Below are positions 11,768 to 25,139 of a DNA stretch of 64,000 bases, piece by piece. Below the pieces are notes generated by a model. The model had not been told where the DNA came from. It searched no databases and saw only the letters and a list, made by a program, of their open reading frames with translations. Position 1 is the stretch's first letter, and every line of letters begins with the position of its first letter. Both the position numbers and the translations under genes were made by a program. The stretch comes from Lavandula angustifolia (Eukaryota; Streptophyta; Magnoliopsida; Lamiales; Lamiaceae): assembly GCA_028984105.1 (NCBI GenBank), contig CM054810.1, positions 31,645,386-31,709,385 on the forward strand, written 5' to 3'.

Positions 11768-11940
11768 CAGTGGCAGATCCAAGAGGGGTAACCGGCGGCG
11801 GCGACCCCCCAACTCATGTCGAAATACGATTTTTTATATGTAATTTTTAAGAAATTTCGTATTTCGCTCCCGAATATACACTTACTCTCTTTTTATTGAA
11901 TTTTTAAATTTCATCCCCACTTATAATCATTGATCCGCCC
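11768..11940. mobile_element. Short non-autonomous element with 11-bp target duplication
   Basis: The insert starts CAGTGGCAGATCC and ends TGATCCGCCC, so the ends are weakly inverted (GGC-GATC). It is flanked by CTGTACCTAGC on both sides (11757-11767 and 11941-11951). A duplication of 9-11 bp suits a Mutator-like MITE or a SINE; the imperfect inverted ends favour the former. The same 'GGGGCGGATCC' type of end recurs near 40560. Confidence 0.65.
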
Positions 11941-12298
11941 CTGTACCTAGCATCCCTCTCACATACTATATTTTATTGTAATTTACATTACAACTCCTTA
12001 TAAGAGGATTACAAATACAAATACATTTAATTTCTATTCAATCAATGTCTTATTGTAAGAAAGTAAGTATGTAACAATATACTGGAGAATGCATCCAAGT
12101 AACATAGTTTGAGATATTTAACTGTGATTTTCTATTAGGAATTGAACTTTAATCCAGAGGATTTGTAGTTTGATAATTTTTATAGTTGTACAAATAATTT
12201 TCTAAACTTGATCAAGATATAACTTTATTTGTATAATAATTATGTCTTTTAGTAAAAGTGATGCACTATTATTTGGCCGGACTGATGTAAATCTCTGA

Positions 12299-14409
12299 CT
12301 ACACCACTTGGGTGGCCATGGCTTTAGCTTGTGCTCTAAGAACATACTTTTTTGTCTTCCCAGTTGAAGTCTTGGGCAAGTCCTGGAACACAACTGTTCT
12401 CGGAACCATGTAATTATGAGGCAGCCAATCGCGGCAGTAGTCGATGATGTCCTCTTCCGTGGCAGTGCAACCTTTTTTGAGCTTGACGAAGGCACAAGGT
12501 GTCTCTCCCCAGTATGCATCAGGCCTTCTCACAACAGCAGCCTCAGCAACAGCAGGATGACTAAAAATCACAGACTCCACTTCTACACTACTTAAGGTCT
12601 CCTCTCCGCAAACGATTATATCCGTGGACCGATCCTTCACTTCTAAGTAGCCATCACTATGCATCACTCCCATGTCCCCAGTATGATACCACCCACCTCG
12701 AAAGGCCTCTTCATTGGCCTCAACGTCGTTCAGATAGCCGCTCATCACCGTGTTCCCTCTCAGCATTACCTCTCCCAGTGTTTTCCCATCTTTAGGCACA
12801 CTCTGCATTGTGTCCGGATCTTTGACGTCGATTTCCTCCATCCCGAGATGCTTCACTCCCTGTCGCGCCTTGAGCTCCACCTGTGCTTCCAGTGGTAACG
12901 AGTTCCACTCCGGTTTCCAACAGCAGACTCCTGCCGCTCCGTACGTCTCTGTCATACCATACGCATGAGTAACACCGAATCCCTGTTCCTCCACCTCGAG
13001 GAGTACTTGAGGGGGCGGCGGTGCACCCCCAGTCATGATGAACACTTTCCTTCCACCAAGAGGCTTCCTCTCGCTAGCTGCAGCTTTCCCAATCATGTTT
13101 AAGATTGTCGGGGCGCCACCCATATGCGTAACTTGATGAGCGGCTATGCTATCGAATATTACCTTTGCCGTGACATTCCTTAGACATACACTAGTCCCAC
13201 CTTGAGCCGCCATCCCCCAAATTAGACACCAGCCGTTACAATGAAACATGGGGACGGTCCACAAGTAGACCGGCATAGACTGCATTTCTTGAATCAAAAT
13301 AGAAGCTAGAGAATTCAAATAGGCTCCTCTGTGACTGTAAACCACGCCTTTGGGGATAGCCGTCGTACCGGAGGAGTAGCTGACAGTAATAGGATCACAC
13401 TCATCATTAGGCCTTATTACAACAAAGTCATCTTCTCCTTGTGCTAAGAAGGACTCATATTCTACAACTTCTTGCATTGACATCTTACTCACAGGCCCAG
13501 AAACTGAATCATCACAAGCGTGGTCTTGGATTAGGACTAGAGAAGGGACCGGGAGGCCTTTCTCGGATATTATTTTGAATGCGCCCTCGGCAAGATCAAG
13601 AAACTGATGATCGACGAAGATCAACTTGGCTTCTAGAGGTGCTAGCAGCACCGACACCATTGAGGAGTCGAGGAGTGTGTTGAGTGGGCAAAGGACTGCT
13701 CCGGCCATTGGAACAGCAAAGTGGAGCTCGTACGTTGCTGGGATGTTCGGAGCCAGAACCGCCACCTGCACCGCACACACCATAGTAGGCGCTCAGAAGG
13801 AAACTTTGTTTGCTTGAGTGAAGAAAGTGAGAAGAGAGAAAGAGTTGAAAAAGAGGGATTATTTTATACTCTCTCCATCACCGTATTATCAGGTACGGAG
13901 ATTAAGAAGTTTGATTTTTACGTGTAAAGTGACGTTGACCCACTTGACTTTTAGAGATTTTTAATGTTATCTTATTTTATTTTGTAAAAACAAGGTAGCA
14001 TTATTGAAAGACACAATCGAAAATACAACACAATATTATCGAGACACATGGAATATAATGTTCATTATAAAATTGTATTATATTTGAAATGACAAAAATA
14101 CCCTTACGGAAGAGTGGAGAAAAGAGAAATGTTGTAAAGGTCATATTGCTTAGTAAATGGAAGATTGATTCAACTATATCGTGAAAAGAAAGAAAGATGT
14201 AAACTCACAACATCGCCGCGGGAAACGCCGAGGCCGGAGAGGGCGGAGGCGAGGCGGCGACACCTATCAAGGGTCTGCTTGTAGGTGAACTTTAGATCTC
14301 CATAAACAATAGAGGTTCTATCACTATAAACGACGGCCGATCTTTCCAAGAAAGTTATGGGAGTGAGTGGAATGTAATTTGCTGAGCATTTGATTGTCCC
14401 TTTTGCCAT
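12299..14409 (-). CDS. Acyl-activating enzyme 1-like (AMP-forming acyl-CoA synthetase), intact copy B
   Basis: Two exons, 14409-14209 and 13765-12299, join to a 555-residue open frame, close to Arabidopsis AAE1 (about 556). Exon 1 begins MAKGTIKCSANYIPLTP. The acyl-adenylate core is present: YSSGTTAIPKGVVYSHRG (about residue 200), YGMTETYG, YHTGDMGV and PKTSTGKTKKY with its catalytic lysine. Two oddities stand out. The hinge motif, normally KDRSKDIIISGGENIS, reads KDRSTDIIVCGEETLS. The protein ends ATQVV and so lacks the SKM peroxisomal signal of both neighbours. It is the only unbroken member of the array. Cytosolic location and altered substrate use are inferences; the substrate cannot be read from sequence. 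Confidence 0.93.
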
Positions 14410-15070
14410 TGGATTGACTTTGATCGACGAACTCTATTGCAAGAAACTGGGCTGGCCAACTTGTTATTATAAATGCATGTGAGGACATTGAAAAGCTCCT
14501 ATATATAAGAGATTAAGCATAAGACATTAAGGTAGGGTTTACTCTCTACAATAATTCTCAAAATATTAGCATTTGAAAAACGTAATATTGTTCACTAAAT
14601 ATTTTCCAAATTTCTTTCCCATTCCAAAAATAATAACAATAATAAGGAAAATATCTTAATTTCTAACACAAGATTTTAAAATATTACTGTAAAAAAGACT
14701 AATTGCTAAATATCTATCTAGTTTCAATAATAGCAATAATAAAGAGAACATCAGGTTCTAAAATTCTTACCAAAATTCACATCCATGCTTTATTTTTCTT
14801 TTTTTTTGCTTTTACTAATTTTAAAAATATTTTTCATTACTAATTGAATTATTTATATTTGATAGTTCTAAATATTAGAAATTTCAATTTTCAAATAAAA
14901 ATATAATTCTGATTGGATTTCAAATTAAATTTTCCCAACTCTCTTGTCAAGTTATAATCCCTTCATCAGACTACAATAATTTTAAGCAAATCATTGGATT
15001 AAGGAACCAATCATAATCAAGTTGTTTAACAATGGAAGATTGAAGAAGAAGGTAAACATAGATGAAGAGG
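14410..15070. other. AAE intergenic spacer
   Basis: Very AT-rich spacer between copy B's start and copy C's stop, and so the likely promoter region of copy B. No other gene, clear MITE ends or RNA gene is seen. A TATATATAA run at about 14500 is a possible TATA element but sits about 90 bp upstream of the ATG. Confidence 0.4.
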
Positions 15071-15077
15071 GTTAAAG

Positions 15078-17663
15078 TTACATCTTAGAACGGACACCCA
15101 TAGCTTTGGCTTGATCTCTTAGAACAAACTTCTGTGTCTTCCCAGTCGAAGTCTTGGGCAGATCTTGGAACACAACTGTTCTCGGAGCCATGTAATGAGG
15201 CAGCTTGTCTCTGCAGTAGTCGACGATCTCCTTCGCAGTTGCAGTGCCGCCATTTTTTAGCTTCACGAAGGCACACGGCGTCTTGCCCCAGAACTCATCC
15301 GGCCTTCCCACAACAGCAGCATCAGCAACGGCGGGATGGCTGAAAATCACAGACTCGACTTCTATAGTGCTTATATTCTCCCCTCCGGAGATGATTATAT
15401 CTTTCGACCGATCCTTCAGTTCTATGTAGCCGTCGCTATGCATCACTCCCAAGTCACCGCTACGAAACCATCCACCTCGAAAGGCCTCTTCAGTCAATTT
15501 AACGTCGTTTAGATACCCGTTCATCACCGTGTTTCCTCTGAACATTACTTCACCCAGTGTCTTCCCATCTTTAGGCACACTCTCCATGGTGTCCGGATCT
15601 TTGACGTCGATTTCTTCCATCCCGAGATGCTGCACTCCTTGACGGGCCTTGAGTTTTGCTCGTGCTTGAGAGGGCAAGGAGTTCCATTCCCGTGACCGAC
15701 CTGTTCCTCCATCTCGAAGAGTACTTGAGGAGGCGGTGGTGCAGCGCCGGTCATCACGGATACTTTTCCTCGAAGAGGCCTTCTCTCACTGGCCGTAGCG
15801 TTTATGATCATGTTCAAGACGGTTGGAGCACCGCCCATATGCGTGACTCGATGAGTAGCTATGCTATCGAATATCCCCTTCGGTGTAACGTTCCTTAAGC
15901 ATACGTTCGTGCCGCCTTGTGCTGCCACGCCCCAGTTAGACACCAGCCGTTACAATGAAACATGGGCACGGTCCATAAGTATACGGGCATAGACTGCATT
16001 TCGTGCAATAAAATAGTAGCCAAAGAGTTCAGATACGCTCCTCTGTGGCTGTACACAACCCCTTTGGGGCTCGACGTTGTGCCTGAGGTGTAGTTGACAG
16101 AAATAGGATCACACTCATCATTAGGCCTTACTACAGCAAAGTCAGCTTTCCCTCGAGCTAAAAACGACTCGTATTCCGGAACTTCTGACATCGACATCCC
16201 ACCTTTAGCTCCGGAAACCGAATCATAAGGGTCTTTTATCAAGACTAAAGAGGGTACTTTGAGGCCTTTCTCGGACAAGATTCTGAATGCGCCCTTGGCA
16301 ATGTCGAGAAACTGGTAATCGACGAATATTAACTTGGCTTCTGAATGTGCTAGCAAGACCGACACCATGGCGGAATCATGGCGCGTGTTGAGCGTGCAAA
16401 GGATTGCTCCGGCCATTGGAACAGCAAAGTGGAGCTCATACATTGCTGGGATGTTTGGAGCCAATACCGCAACCTGCTCACACCATAATATACGTTTAGA
16501 ACGAAAGATTCACACGAATGTTAGAGGAGAAAACATAAATGAAGCCCAAGAATAAACCAAACAACAAGCAATGGCCAATAACTTGCCTAATCATTTCTAC
16601 TTCTATGATCAAACTGGACAATGTTCAGCATATAATACAAAAGATCATATATTTCCACGCATCAATTGAAGGGCAAAACCATTATGAAGTAACAAAAGTG
16701 ATCACATTCAAAGAGTAACTCGGAAAATGAAGCATTGCATAGTTCTCATCAAAATCGGATGCCGGTAAGCCAGGAAATGAGAGATTGATTCAACTATGGT
16801 GTAGATATCTGAATTCAATTTGTGCAAGTGGTGTATAATATCCCTACACGAAACCAAATACAGATACAATACAGTTAAACCTTGATAAAGTAATATTCGA
16901 TAAAGTAATAATCTCGCTAAGATAATAATTTTTTCCGGTCCCGATATGGGTCAATACACTAAAATAATGCTCGATAAAGTAATAACCTCGTTAAATGAAT
17001 ATTTTTTCTCGGTTCCAAAGTTATTACTTTATCGAGATTTAACTGTACAACATTTGCACAAGGTAAGTTCAAGAAAATTCATCTAACTTCATATTCTCTA
17101 CAATTAGCTAAACAAGTTGTGCTTGGAGTCTTGAATTCTTCAAACTCAATAACAATCATAAAAGCCTTAACACGAAACCCAAATTCAAGAAAATCATTGT
17201 ATTGCCTTCAAAAGAAACCCCATTTCTTAATAATTCAAGAAAATCAACATAGATCCTTAAACTTGCATAGTCCCACAAAATCCTCTATATTATCCAGATC
17301 ATATGAAAATTTTCTTGAATTTGTGTGGAATTTTGTAAGTCAACGGATATTCAAACAAAAGTCCCACCATTGAATGAAACAGTACAATCCTATTAAGCAA
17401 GAAATAAGACCAAAAATTAAACTTGAATGGGGGGAAAACATAATAGGACCGGCAAAACTCACAACATCCCCGCGGCAAATCCGGAGGCGGCTGAGGGCGG
17501 AGGCGAGGCGGCGACACCTGTCATGGGTCTGCTTCCAAGTGAACTTCAGATCTCCATAAACAACAGAAGCTCTATCTCCGTAAACGACCGCCGATCTCTC
17601 CAAGAAACTTATGGGACTGAGTGGAATGTAATTTGCTGAGCATTTGATTGTCCCTTTTGCCAT
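15078..17663 (-). pseudogene. Acyl-activating enzyme 1-like, broken tandem copy C
   Basis: Exon 1 (17663-17463, MAKGTIKCSANYIPLSP) and exon 2 (16473-15078) are laid out exactly as in copy B, and the protein would end SKM, a peroxisomal signal. Two lesions break it. One T is missing near 15934 (WCLT-WGVAAQ), which shifts the frame. A deletion of about 60 bp near 15690-15702 removes the whole YGLTETYG segment needed for adenylate formation. The rest, including VNYTSGTTSSPKG and SGGENISTIEVE, is well kept, so loss is recent. The intron contains a 178-bp MITE. The single-base gap might be a consensus error, but the larger deletion is not. Confidence 0.9.
16870..17047. mobile_element. MITE in the intron of AAE copy C
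   Basis: Ends are inverted (TACAGTTAAACCTTGATAAAG against the complement of CTTTATCGAGATTTAACTGTA), and internal words such as GATAAAGTAATA are repeated. It is followed and preceded by CAA, a possible 3-bp duplication. It belongs to a common plant inverted-repeat family. The superfamily is not certain. Confidence 0.75.
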
Positions 17664-17719
17664 GGTATCGATTTGTTTCACACGAATTCAACTGCAAGAA
17701 ACTGGGCTGGCCAACTTCT

Positions 17720-19080
17720 TATTATAGATGTCACCAAGTTGATGAGTTCCTGCAAATTCTCAAACTTTTTATATTTATATACTATATATTACTATTAGAA
17801 GATATCAAGTGGCTTTTTATATTTATATATTACTATTAAAAGATATCAAGTGGGGTCATGATTAATGTGATGGTCAATATTTATACCCGAAATTCATCGA
17901 TATCATTAAAGATACTTAAAATTTATTGCTCATTACTAGTCTTGCGTTATCCTCCATGTACCAATACTCCACCGCCACTTAAAATCACGTGGATTTTTTT
18001 TTTTTTTTAAGAATTATTATTTCGTTATGAGATCACATGTTCCAGTGTTGTCCCATTCGAGTAATTATCTAGATGGTTACGGTACAATTATAAGATAGGG
18101 ATTTGGGGACAAGTGATCCGATCTCATCTCCTACTTTATCTTGGATCTATTTCAATTTGTACCCTACTACTCCATCGGTCCCCACTTCGTTAGTCTATTT
18201 TCTGTTCGGCACAAAGTAGTACTCTTTTTCTTCTTATTAGAAATAACACGTTTCTTTCAGGTGCGAGAATCAAGAAAGTGATGTCATATGATGTAGATTA
18301 TTTAACTTTTTAATAGTTAAATGTGGTGCACACGAACTTTACTATTTTAGAAAATGTGTCATTCGTGGTGCGACGTCCCAACAAGAAAATTGTGACTATT
18401 ATTTTAAGTTAAAAATAAAAAATTAACTAATGAACTTAAATTTAAAAAAGAAAATGAACTAATAAACTAAGTCAACTGAAAAAGGGAAAATAGCTAATAA
18501 AGTGAGACAGGAGAACTATTTTAAAATCTTTGGCTTACAATATATTAATTGTTTCTAAGGATTTTTTTTATAGTGTTTAAATTATCAAATGCAAATTTAG
18601 TTTTTGTCAATTATATATAACGCTAAAAATTATATTTTCGAAAGAAAAAAAATCGATAAATTAGTTTGCACGGAACCAAGATGTAGTGTTTGACTTGACA
18701 AGGTCCGAAATAATTGTTTAATTTGCAAGTTGCAATACTACACAAACTTTTTAGGTTTTAGCAAATTAGTCGCCGTCGTAATTCAATATTTGCATTTACT
18801 CATATTCACAAAGATTAATTATCTGATTGGCCAAACACGGAACATCCTCTAAATTGCCTTTTCGTGTTAGACCTTTAATTAGTAAAATTATAATATTGCT
18901 ATTTTTATTGTGATAATAAATTCGTAACCATTATTAAAAATTGCAAGTTGAATATGTTGAGAATTCCGAATTCTTTTGTATAGTTTTTGAAAATTTTATG
19001 TTTTCGAAATTGATTGGCGTTGTAATAAATCAAGACTTTGTATACATTCGTGCATGAGTTCAGTGTCTTAACCCTTAACT
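17720..19080. other. AT-rich intergenic DNA
   Basis: It separates the 5' end of AAE copy C from the 3' end of the BTB gene. A 17760-17850 block repeats TTTTTATATTTATATA..AAGATATCAAGTGG twice. A degenerate Stowaway-like end (CTCCATCGGTCCCCAC) lies near 18166. No gene is visible. Confidence 0.5.
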
Positions 19081-19109
19081 CACATTATTGCAAAACAAGC
19101 TGTAAACCG

Positions 19110-22100
19110 TTAACGGAAGGAACCGTAAAGCTCCAAGAAGCATATGCAGAGGATCCAAGGGTTCGCCGCGTCCGTCGTCGGAGCCGTCAAAACCAATCGG
19201 AAAAACCGGAACGGAAGAAGGGCGACGACCGGCCACGATGCGAACTGACCCGGCTTGCACATCGTCACGTCGTTCTCGTGCACTCTCAAGTTCGTCCAAT
19301 TGTTCCCGTCCATCGACCCCTGCAAGGCGGATTCAAAATTTAGAATTTCAAAACGAGATTTACACATGAGTGCTAATATGCAATTCGTTGATTGACAAGA
19401 TAGCGAGTTCTAAAAGTACACGACATGCTACAGGAGGGGAAAATCCCGAAAACTCGATATACCGCACTTATCAGCCAGAAAAATATTGAAAATACAAAAC
19501 TATGAGATTTTCAGTATGGTAACTGTATCTATATTCTGACCGCGGTTATATACGGAAAACTCGCAATATATAGAAAATTTGATACTCCCTCCGTCCCACG
19601 AGAAACGACGCGTTTCCCTTATTGGGTCGTCCCACTAAAAATGACGCATTTTCTAAAATGGTAAAAATTGTGTGGACTACATTTAACCACTAAAAAGTCA
19701 AACAATCTATACCATATAACGCCACTTTCTTGATTCCGACGCCCAAAAGAAACATATCGTTTCTAATGGAACGGAGGGAGTATAACAGTAATTTCAATTT
19801 GTATCGAAAAGATGGTAGGGTGGTGCCGATAAGTTGTAGATAGAAATTTAGGTAATACTGAATGGTTCAGCACGATATCGGTAAAAGACAATTTTCATAC
19901 CGCAAATTTGATTTTTTTCAGTATACTGTGCCTACACCCCTAACCGTACCCCCTAAATACGCCTATCTGTGCAACACACCGTCGCGTATCAACTCATTGT
20001 CTAACGATCGTGTTTAGACAAAAATCCATACCTGAAAACTCCAGTTCCTGATGAAAGCTCTTGAGCCATCCTGCCTCAGCGTGTAATGGTTGCACATCAA
20101 CTGATGACCGTGGCCTAGGTCGATCATCCACCACGCGGTGTTCTCCCCGCCCTCCACCCGAGGGCCCGCGAACGATGTCCCCTGTTGTGCATCGACTCGT
20201 TTTTAAGCTCGGTTTCTACACAAAGAAAACTCATCTCATCTGAATCTCACCTGGTAACTCCTGGAGACCAGCACCTTAGGATCTGTGAATCTTGAAAGCG
20301 GACTGCTGGCTGTGATCGTCACTTTCTGAAACGCATCACGAATAATGAATACGTATACGAGCACACGACTTGATCAAGAGAAGATGTAGAGGGTTATGTA
20401 AATTATGCTCCCTCCGTCCCACTCATCCAATTTCTTGATATGGAGATTAATAAAATTATTGGTTGTCAGTAAAGGAGTAATAAAGTAGTGGGGCCCACTA
20501 ACTTTTGTAGTGTTATTTTACTTAAAAAGGAAAGTGGACAATCGGATTATAACAGCCCGAAAAGGAATATTGGACAAGTGGAGTGGGCCAGAGGGAGTAC
20601 TCGATACGCACCTTGGATAGAACCGGATTTACCCACTGATGCTCCCCATAGGATGTGCCGGCATAAAACAAGACACCGTTGCTATCGCCATCGCATATGT
20701 ATTGAAGCTCCTTGAAACTCGATCTCCTATGCTGGAACTTACTGTATGCATCAATGGGTATAAGTCGTTTATCGGGACATATTGGACCGAGGGGTGATCC
20801 CCCCGACTCACACACCACGAAAAAACACAAACATGGGGAGTGGTAAATGGACGAAACAAAAGTATTCGGGTTTTGTTGAGAGGCGGGGGACGAAGGGGGA
20901 CTTACGTTAGGTCTTTGTCATGACCCGAGGATCCGAGTTCCGAGAAAGTAATAGCTTCTTTCACCTGTTGAAGATAGAGATTGAGATAAAAGGTGGCTAC
21001 TTGAAGAGGAATTCAGAAAGAGGGGCTATTAATGCTTACCAATTCAAAGAATCTACGAATGCGCGTGCTGAGATTGCTTCTCTCTAGCTGAAATTTACGA
21101 ACGATTCGACTATTAATTCTCGTTAAGTTCGTATTTGAAAAAAGAGGAGAGATGTAGGCTATACCTTTTGCAGGATGGAATACGGAAGCAGAGGGAACCG
21201 TACGAAATCTAGAAACTCTTCTAGTGCGTTGAGTCTTTCGCCAAAAACAAGTTCGGGAGTAAAATTCAGCAGCATTTCGTCGACTCTCTCCCATCCGAAC
21301 AGCTCCTCGGCTTTGCAACACCAAAGTAAGATTGCATTTAGCACTCGTTCCTCGGATGTAACTGTCAAATCGGGATGCTGCATGAATCACAATCAAAATG
21401 AGATACTGTCACCAATATCATACTTTTCACAAGTCCTAAATTCATAGTCTAATAGTGAGGCAAATTTGCACGATTTTAACATATATATTAGTCAGAGATC
21501 GAATAGCCAAACTTCCGATCCGTAAACAGAATGTACGATGTTATCATCATCGAATTTGATCTATACACGGTAGCAGGAGTAAAGAATCACCTGAAGAATG
21601 TTCCCAAATGTTGCATCGTCTAACATGACAAAGTCGATGGCGGCGGTTGTACAATAATCGAAGTTCATCGAGAATGTCCTCGTGCACGTTTCTTCAATTA
21701 GTTTACACGAAGGAACGGATGAAATGACTAGCAGGATTTGGCACACTGAGTCCTGCAAAAAGTTCACAAGTTTAGTCAATCGAGCAATGAAACCTAAAGA
21801 CTGTGCCAAAATTGTCTGCTTCGTCGTCCACTAAACTTGGCATAATAGAAAATGATCTTCTTCCACTAGAACTCCATGCCTGCATGTAATTAATAGATGA
21901 GAGACATCAATATTCACATTTAATTGCCATAAACTTTTCTCTGTTTGTGTTCACAAGCCCAATACTCCATTTCTTTTTCTTCAGCTAGCAATAATGAAGG
22001 GCTTAATAAGATATAGAATAGAGCAAAATAAGGTGGTCGATATTTCGTTACCTCAGAGAGGTGTTCCAAAAGTCTCTTGCAACATTCTTGATGGAGAAGA

Positions 22101-23571
22101 GAAACCCCAAATTGATCTGCCAACAAGAGAAGTTGCAGCAGCAACGTGTCGGTGTCCATGGTGTCATCCTCGTTGATTTCCCCGCTGTACATGAATTTGA
22201 GCATAATCTTGAATGCATCAAAGTAGACATCCTTCAAGCAGATCTTTGACGAAACACTTTCCGTCATTCCATTCGTGAACATCTGCACGTGCGATTTTAA
22301 ATTAGCAAATCGTGTTCCATTTTTCAGAAATCACCCTATGATCGAGAAATCGCCCTACCTTTGTAAAAGGGGCACTCCACAAAGCAAAGATGACTCGATG
22401 TGATTGTGCGACTTGACCATGGCCTTCAACATAGATATCTACATCACTGTATTCACTGGTCAACAGAAAGCTATTAAGCCTCTTAATATCGATGGGTAAT
22501 TTGTTCAGAAACACAGCGGGGCGATTGAGTTGGGAGCTTGTATATGATATCTCTATGCTTTTTCCCGAGTCAAAAAGTTTCTTATTAAGCTTAAACCGCT
22601 CCATCATTTCATCGCACTGCTTAGCCAATGAACTTACTTCAAACTGTAAGCTCAGAGCTTTTAACGGACTGAGATGTGACTCCGGAACCTGCATGAATAA
22701 AATAGAATGTTAAAAAAACAACAAGAATGATATGATAATATATACAATGATATCGTATACAATGCAACTGACTTTAGTGTTGCCGGTGTAGATGTACTCA
22801 AGAAGTGCATGGAGTATAGGATACGAAACGTCTTGGAAGTGGATAATATCTTCTCCCGTCGTACTCAAACTAAAGTTCCCGGATGCAGCCAATATGACCT
22901 TATGTGCTGGCACGGCCCTTTCCTCTTCCCCAACTATGAAGAACACATCCGATAGTTCCCAACTCTCTAGAAAATTTTCGAGTCCCCAATTTTCATAATC
23001 ACCGATTTCTTCTTCTAACTCCTCATCGGCATCTTCAGTGCTGTTATATTCACCACAATTCAAATGCTTCCATAAGGATATATGGTTCTGCTTTAAAGGC
23101 AGGACATTAATATTTCGGTATCCTACGTGTCTATCCCAACTGCTAAGGCCAACATACTGAACACTGCAATTGGGGTTCGAATCCAGCCACTGAAACACGA
23201 GATTTTGGAAAGGGTACCGGCCCTTGCCAATGCTTATGAGGCCGTCGTAGATGCTGATCCAGTAACTCTGAAACGCCGATGAACAATAAAGATCAACACC
23301 AGCAACGTCCACAACTGTTTTTCCGTCAACCTCGATGTTTAACCTCTTGTTTCTGTGGCTACCTATTATGACTGTGTAATGTGGGCTATTGTCCCTTTTG
23401 TAATGGTAATGCTGACTGCCGGTTTTTTCCCCGGAAGACAACGGTGACATCATTGTGCGCGAAGGCATCAAAAGAAACACAGCCTCTACCGGCTTCCCTA
23501 AACCTCAAATCGTCGTGCCAAGCACACTCGAACGGTGCCACAGTAAGGAATTTCTTCTGCTTTTTCTCCAT
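19110..23571 (-). CDS. Double BTB/POZ protein with discoidin-like C-terminus (At2g30600-like)
   Basis: Eleven exons: 23571-22773, 22688-22359, 22282-22052, 21752-21591, 21377-21165, 21087-21040, 20964-20906, 20806-20612, 20325-20251, 20181-20032 and 19319-19110, about 823 residues. The N-terminus has FLTVAPFECAWHDDLRFREA, then a first BTB (ELSDVFFIVGEEERAVPAHK), a second BTB (SEYSDVDIYVEGHG, DAFKIMLKFMYSGE) and BACK-like helices. The C-terminal F5/8-type half has FKELQYICDGDSNGVL, HQLMCNHYTLRQDGSRAF and WTNLRVHEND. BTB proteins of this type are probably CUL3 ubiquitin-ligase adaptors. Almost all introns are phase 0. Exon 1 has one extra base near 23430, and exon 7 is one base short of whole codons. 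These two indels cancel in length, as consensus errors would. Two MITEs sit in introns. Confidence 0.92.
19585..19780. mobile_element. Stowaway-type MITE (last intron of the BTB gene)
   Basis: Starts CTCCCTCCGTCCCACGAG and ends GAACGGAGGGAG, flanked by TA on both sides. Length 196 bp. These are the terminal repeats of tc1/mariner-mobilised Stowaway elements. Confidence 0.9.
20408..20597. mobile_element. Stowaway-type MITE (intron 8 of the BTB gene)
   Basis: Starts CTCCCTCCGTCCCACTCATCC and ends with the matching inverted CAGAGGGAG, followed by TA. The left TA appears mutated to TG. It ends only 14 bp from the exon 8 splice donor. Confidence 0.85.
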
Positions 23572-24980
23572 TATTCACTCTGCAGTTAAATCAATCAAAT
23601 TCAAATGGATCAAGAAAAAAGGCGATTACTCAATCACTAGTTGCTTGACGCAATAATCTAATTCGTGATCTACTGGGAAAAGAAATGATATTTCGATGTT
23701 ATTGACGGTCACAATCACAGTAAATCCTGAAAAGTCCAGACGGTGTCAAACAAAAAAAGGGAAGCCTTAAGCACAAGCATTCTTTATGTTGATTCATTCA
23801 CAAAACTTGCACACTCTTATCCATTTTTCAAACTATCTAAAATACCAATATATCAATTTGATTCGAGATAAGGAAGTAGAGGAAACAGAACTCCAAAATA
23901 CAACAAGAGACAAATCACAATGTTTGGTTATATAACATTATATTATCATGCTACCATTTCTCTAAAGCTTCGTGAAACCCTTCGATTTTTAATGATCCCG
24001 AACAAAACCACCACTATATCAACTAGTAGATTCCAGAATTTTCAGAAAGAAAAGGATACAGCTGAATAAACAACAATAGAGAATGCAGCAAAGTACCACT
24101 TGATAAGTCTGGTCTACTAATAGTAAGAAGAATCACAAACCAAATGCACAAATAGCAAGCTTAATCGAAAAACTGGATCAACACTGAAAGGCCAAGGATA
24201 AGGAGCTGCAACCGAGTCTGAGAAGGGGGTGGGAAGGATCAACTTCTAATAATTTAACCGAGATTAAAGTCAAGGCTTTGAATGGTTAGATGGCAAGGGA
24301 ATTAGGATTTATATAGGTGGAGGAAGCTGCTGAAAACATCAGACAATAAACCACTAATGGAATTTCACTATCATCTGAAAGGAAAAAAAATAGCCTTGAA
24401 AATCCTCAAGGAATATCAGATCATTGTCAGAATTTAAGATAAGCCCAGAAATTGCCAGAAGCCATAAAAATGAAGAAGTCTAAACCCCACCAGAAAAATT
24501 AAATATCAATTCATGAATCATCAACAAGTTGCAAGAATCCTACACCACATTCTCATCCATATACACAGAAAAATATCTGCGCAACATAAAAATCCATACT
24601 TTTTTAAATTAATAAAGCTCCCATATCTCACTGTATCAAGAAACCAGCCAAAAAGCAGCAAAATTCTTCGAGATAAACATGAGCTACATTATTGCAATGA
24701 ATTATTATTTTTTTAAAATAATAAAAAAAGACATACCAGGATTCAAGTCCTTGAACAACCGTCTCTGTCGGTATGGCAATCCCTAATCCCAAGACAAGAT
24801 CTTCGCATCTATGCAGGATTTCCAGATAAATTGCTTAACCGAATCAATCATGTATAGTTTTTTTAATCTTGTGTAATTTCTTGATAAGTAGAAAGAAAGC
24901 AGAGGCTTGCAGAGAGACCCTCGTTAAGACGCGATTGGATATTCTCGGAGGTTAATTCAAGTCAGAGTCATCAGACATTT
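23572..24980 (-). other. 5'UTR and upstream region of the BTB gene
   Basis: No coding exon is visible. The DNA is AT-rich. A better-balanced segment at about 24740-24980 (AGAGGCTTGCAGAGAGACCC) could be a first non-coding exon, since the homologous gene family has 5'UTR introns. That assignment is inference. Confidence 0.4.
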
Positions 24981-25139
24981 ATGGGAACGATACGTGGCAG
25001 CTCACTCAGGAATTTCGCCGAACACTTGGCCTGCAAGCCACGAGTTGCAAATTCAATGTCAACACGGATTCTTGATTTTCGCAAGGAGTAGACATGATCC
25101 CATGCTACTAGTATCGACTGTCAAGAGAAAAGTAGTATT

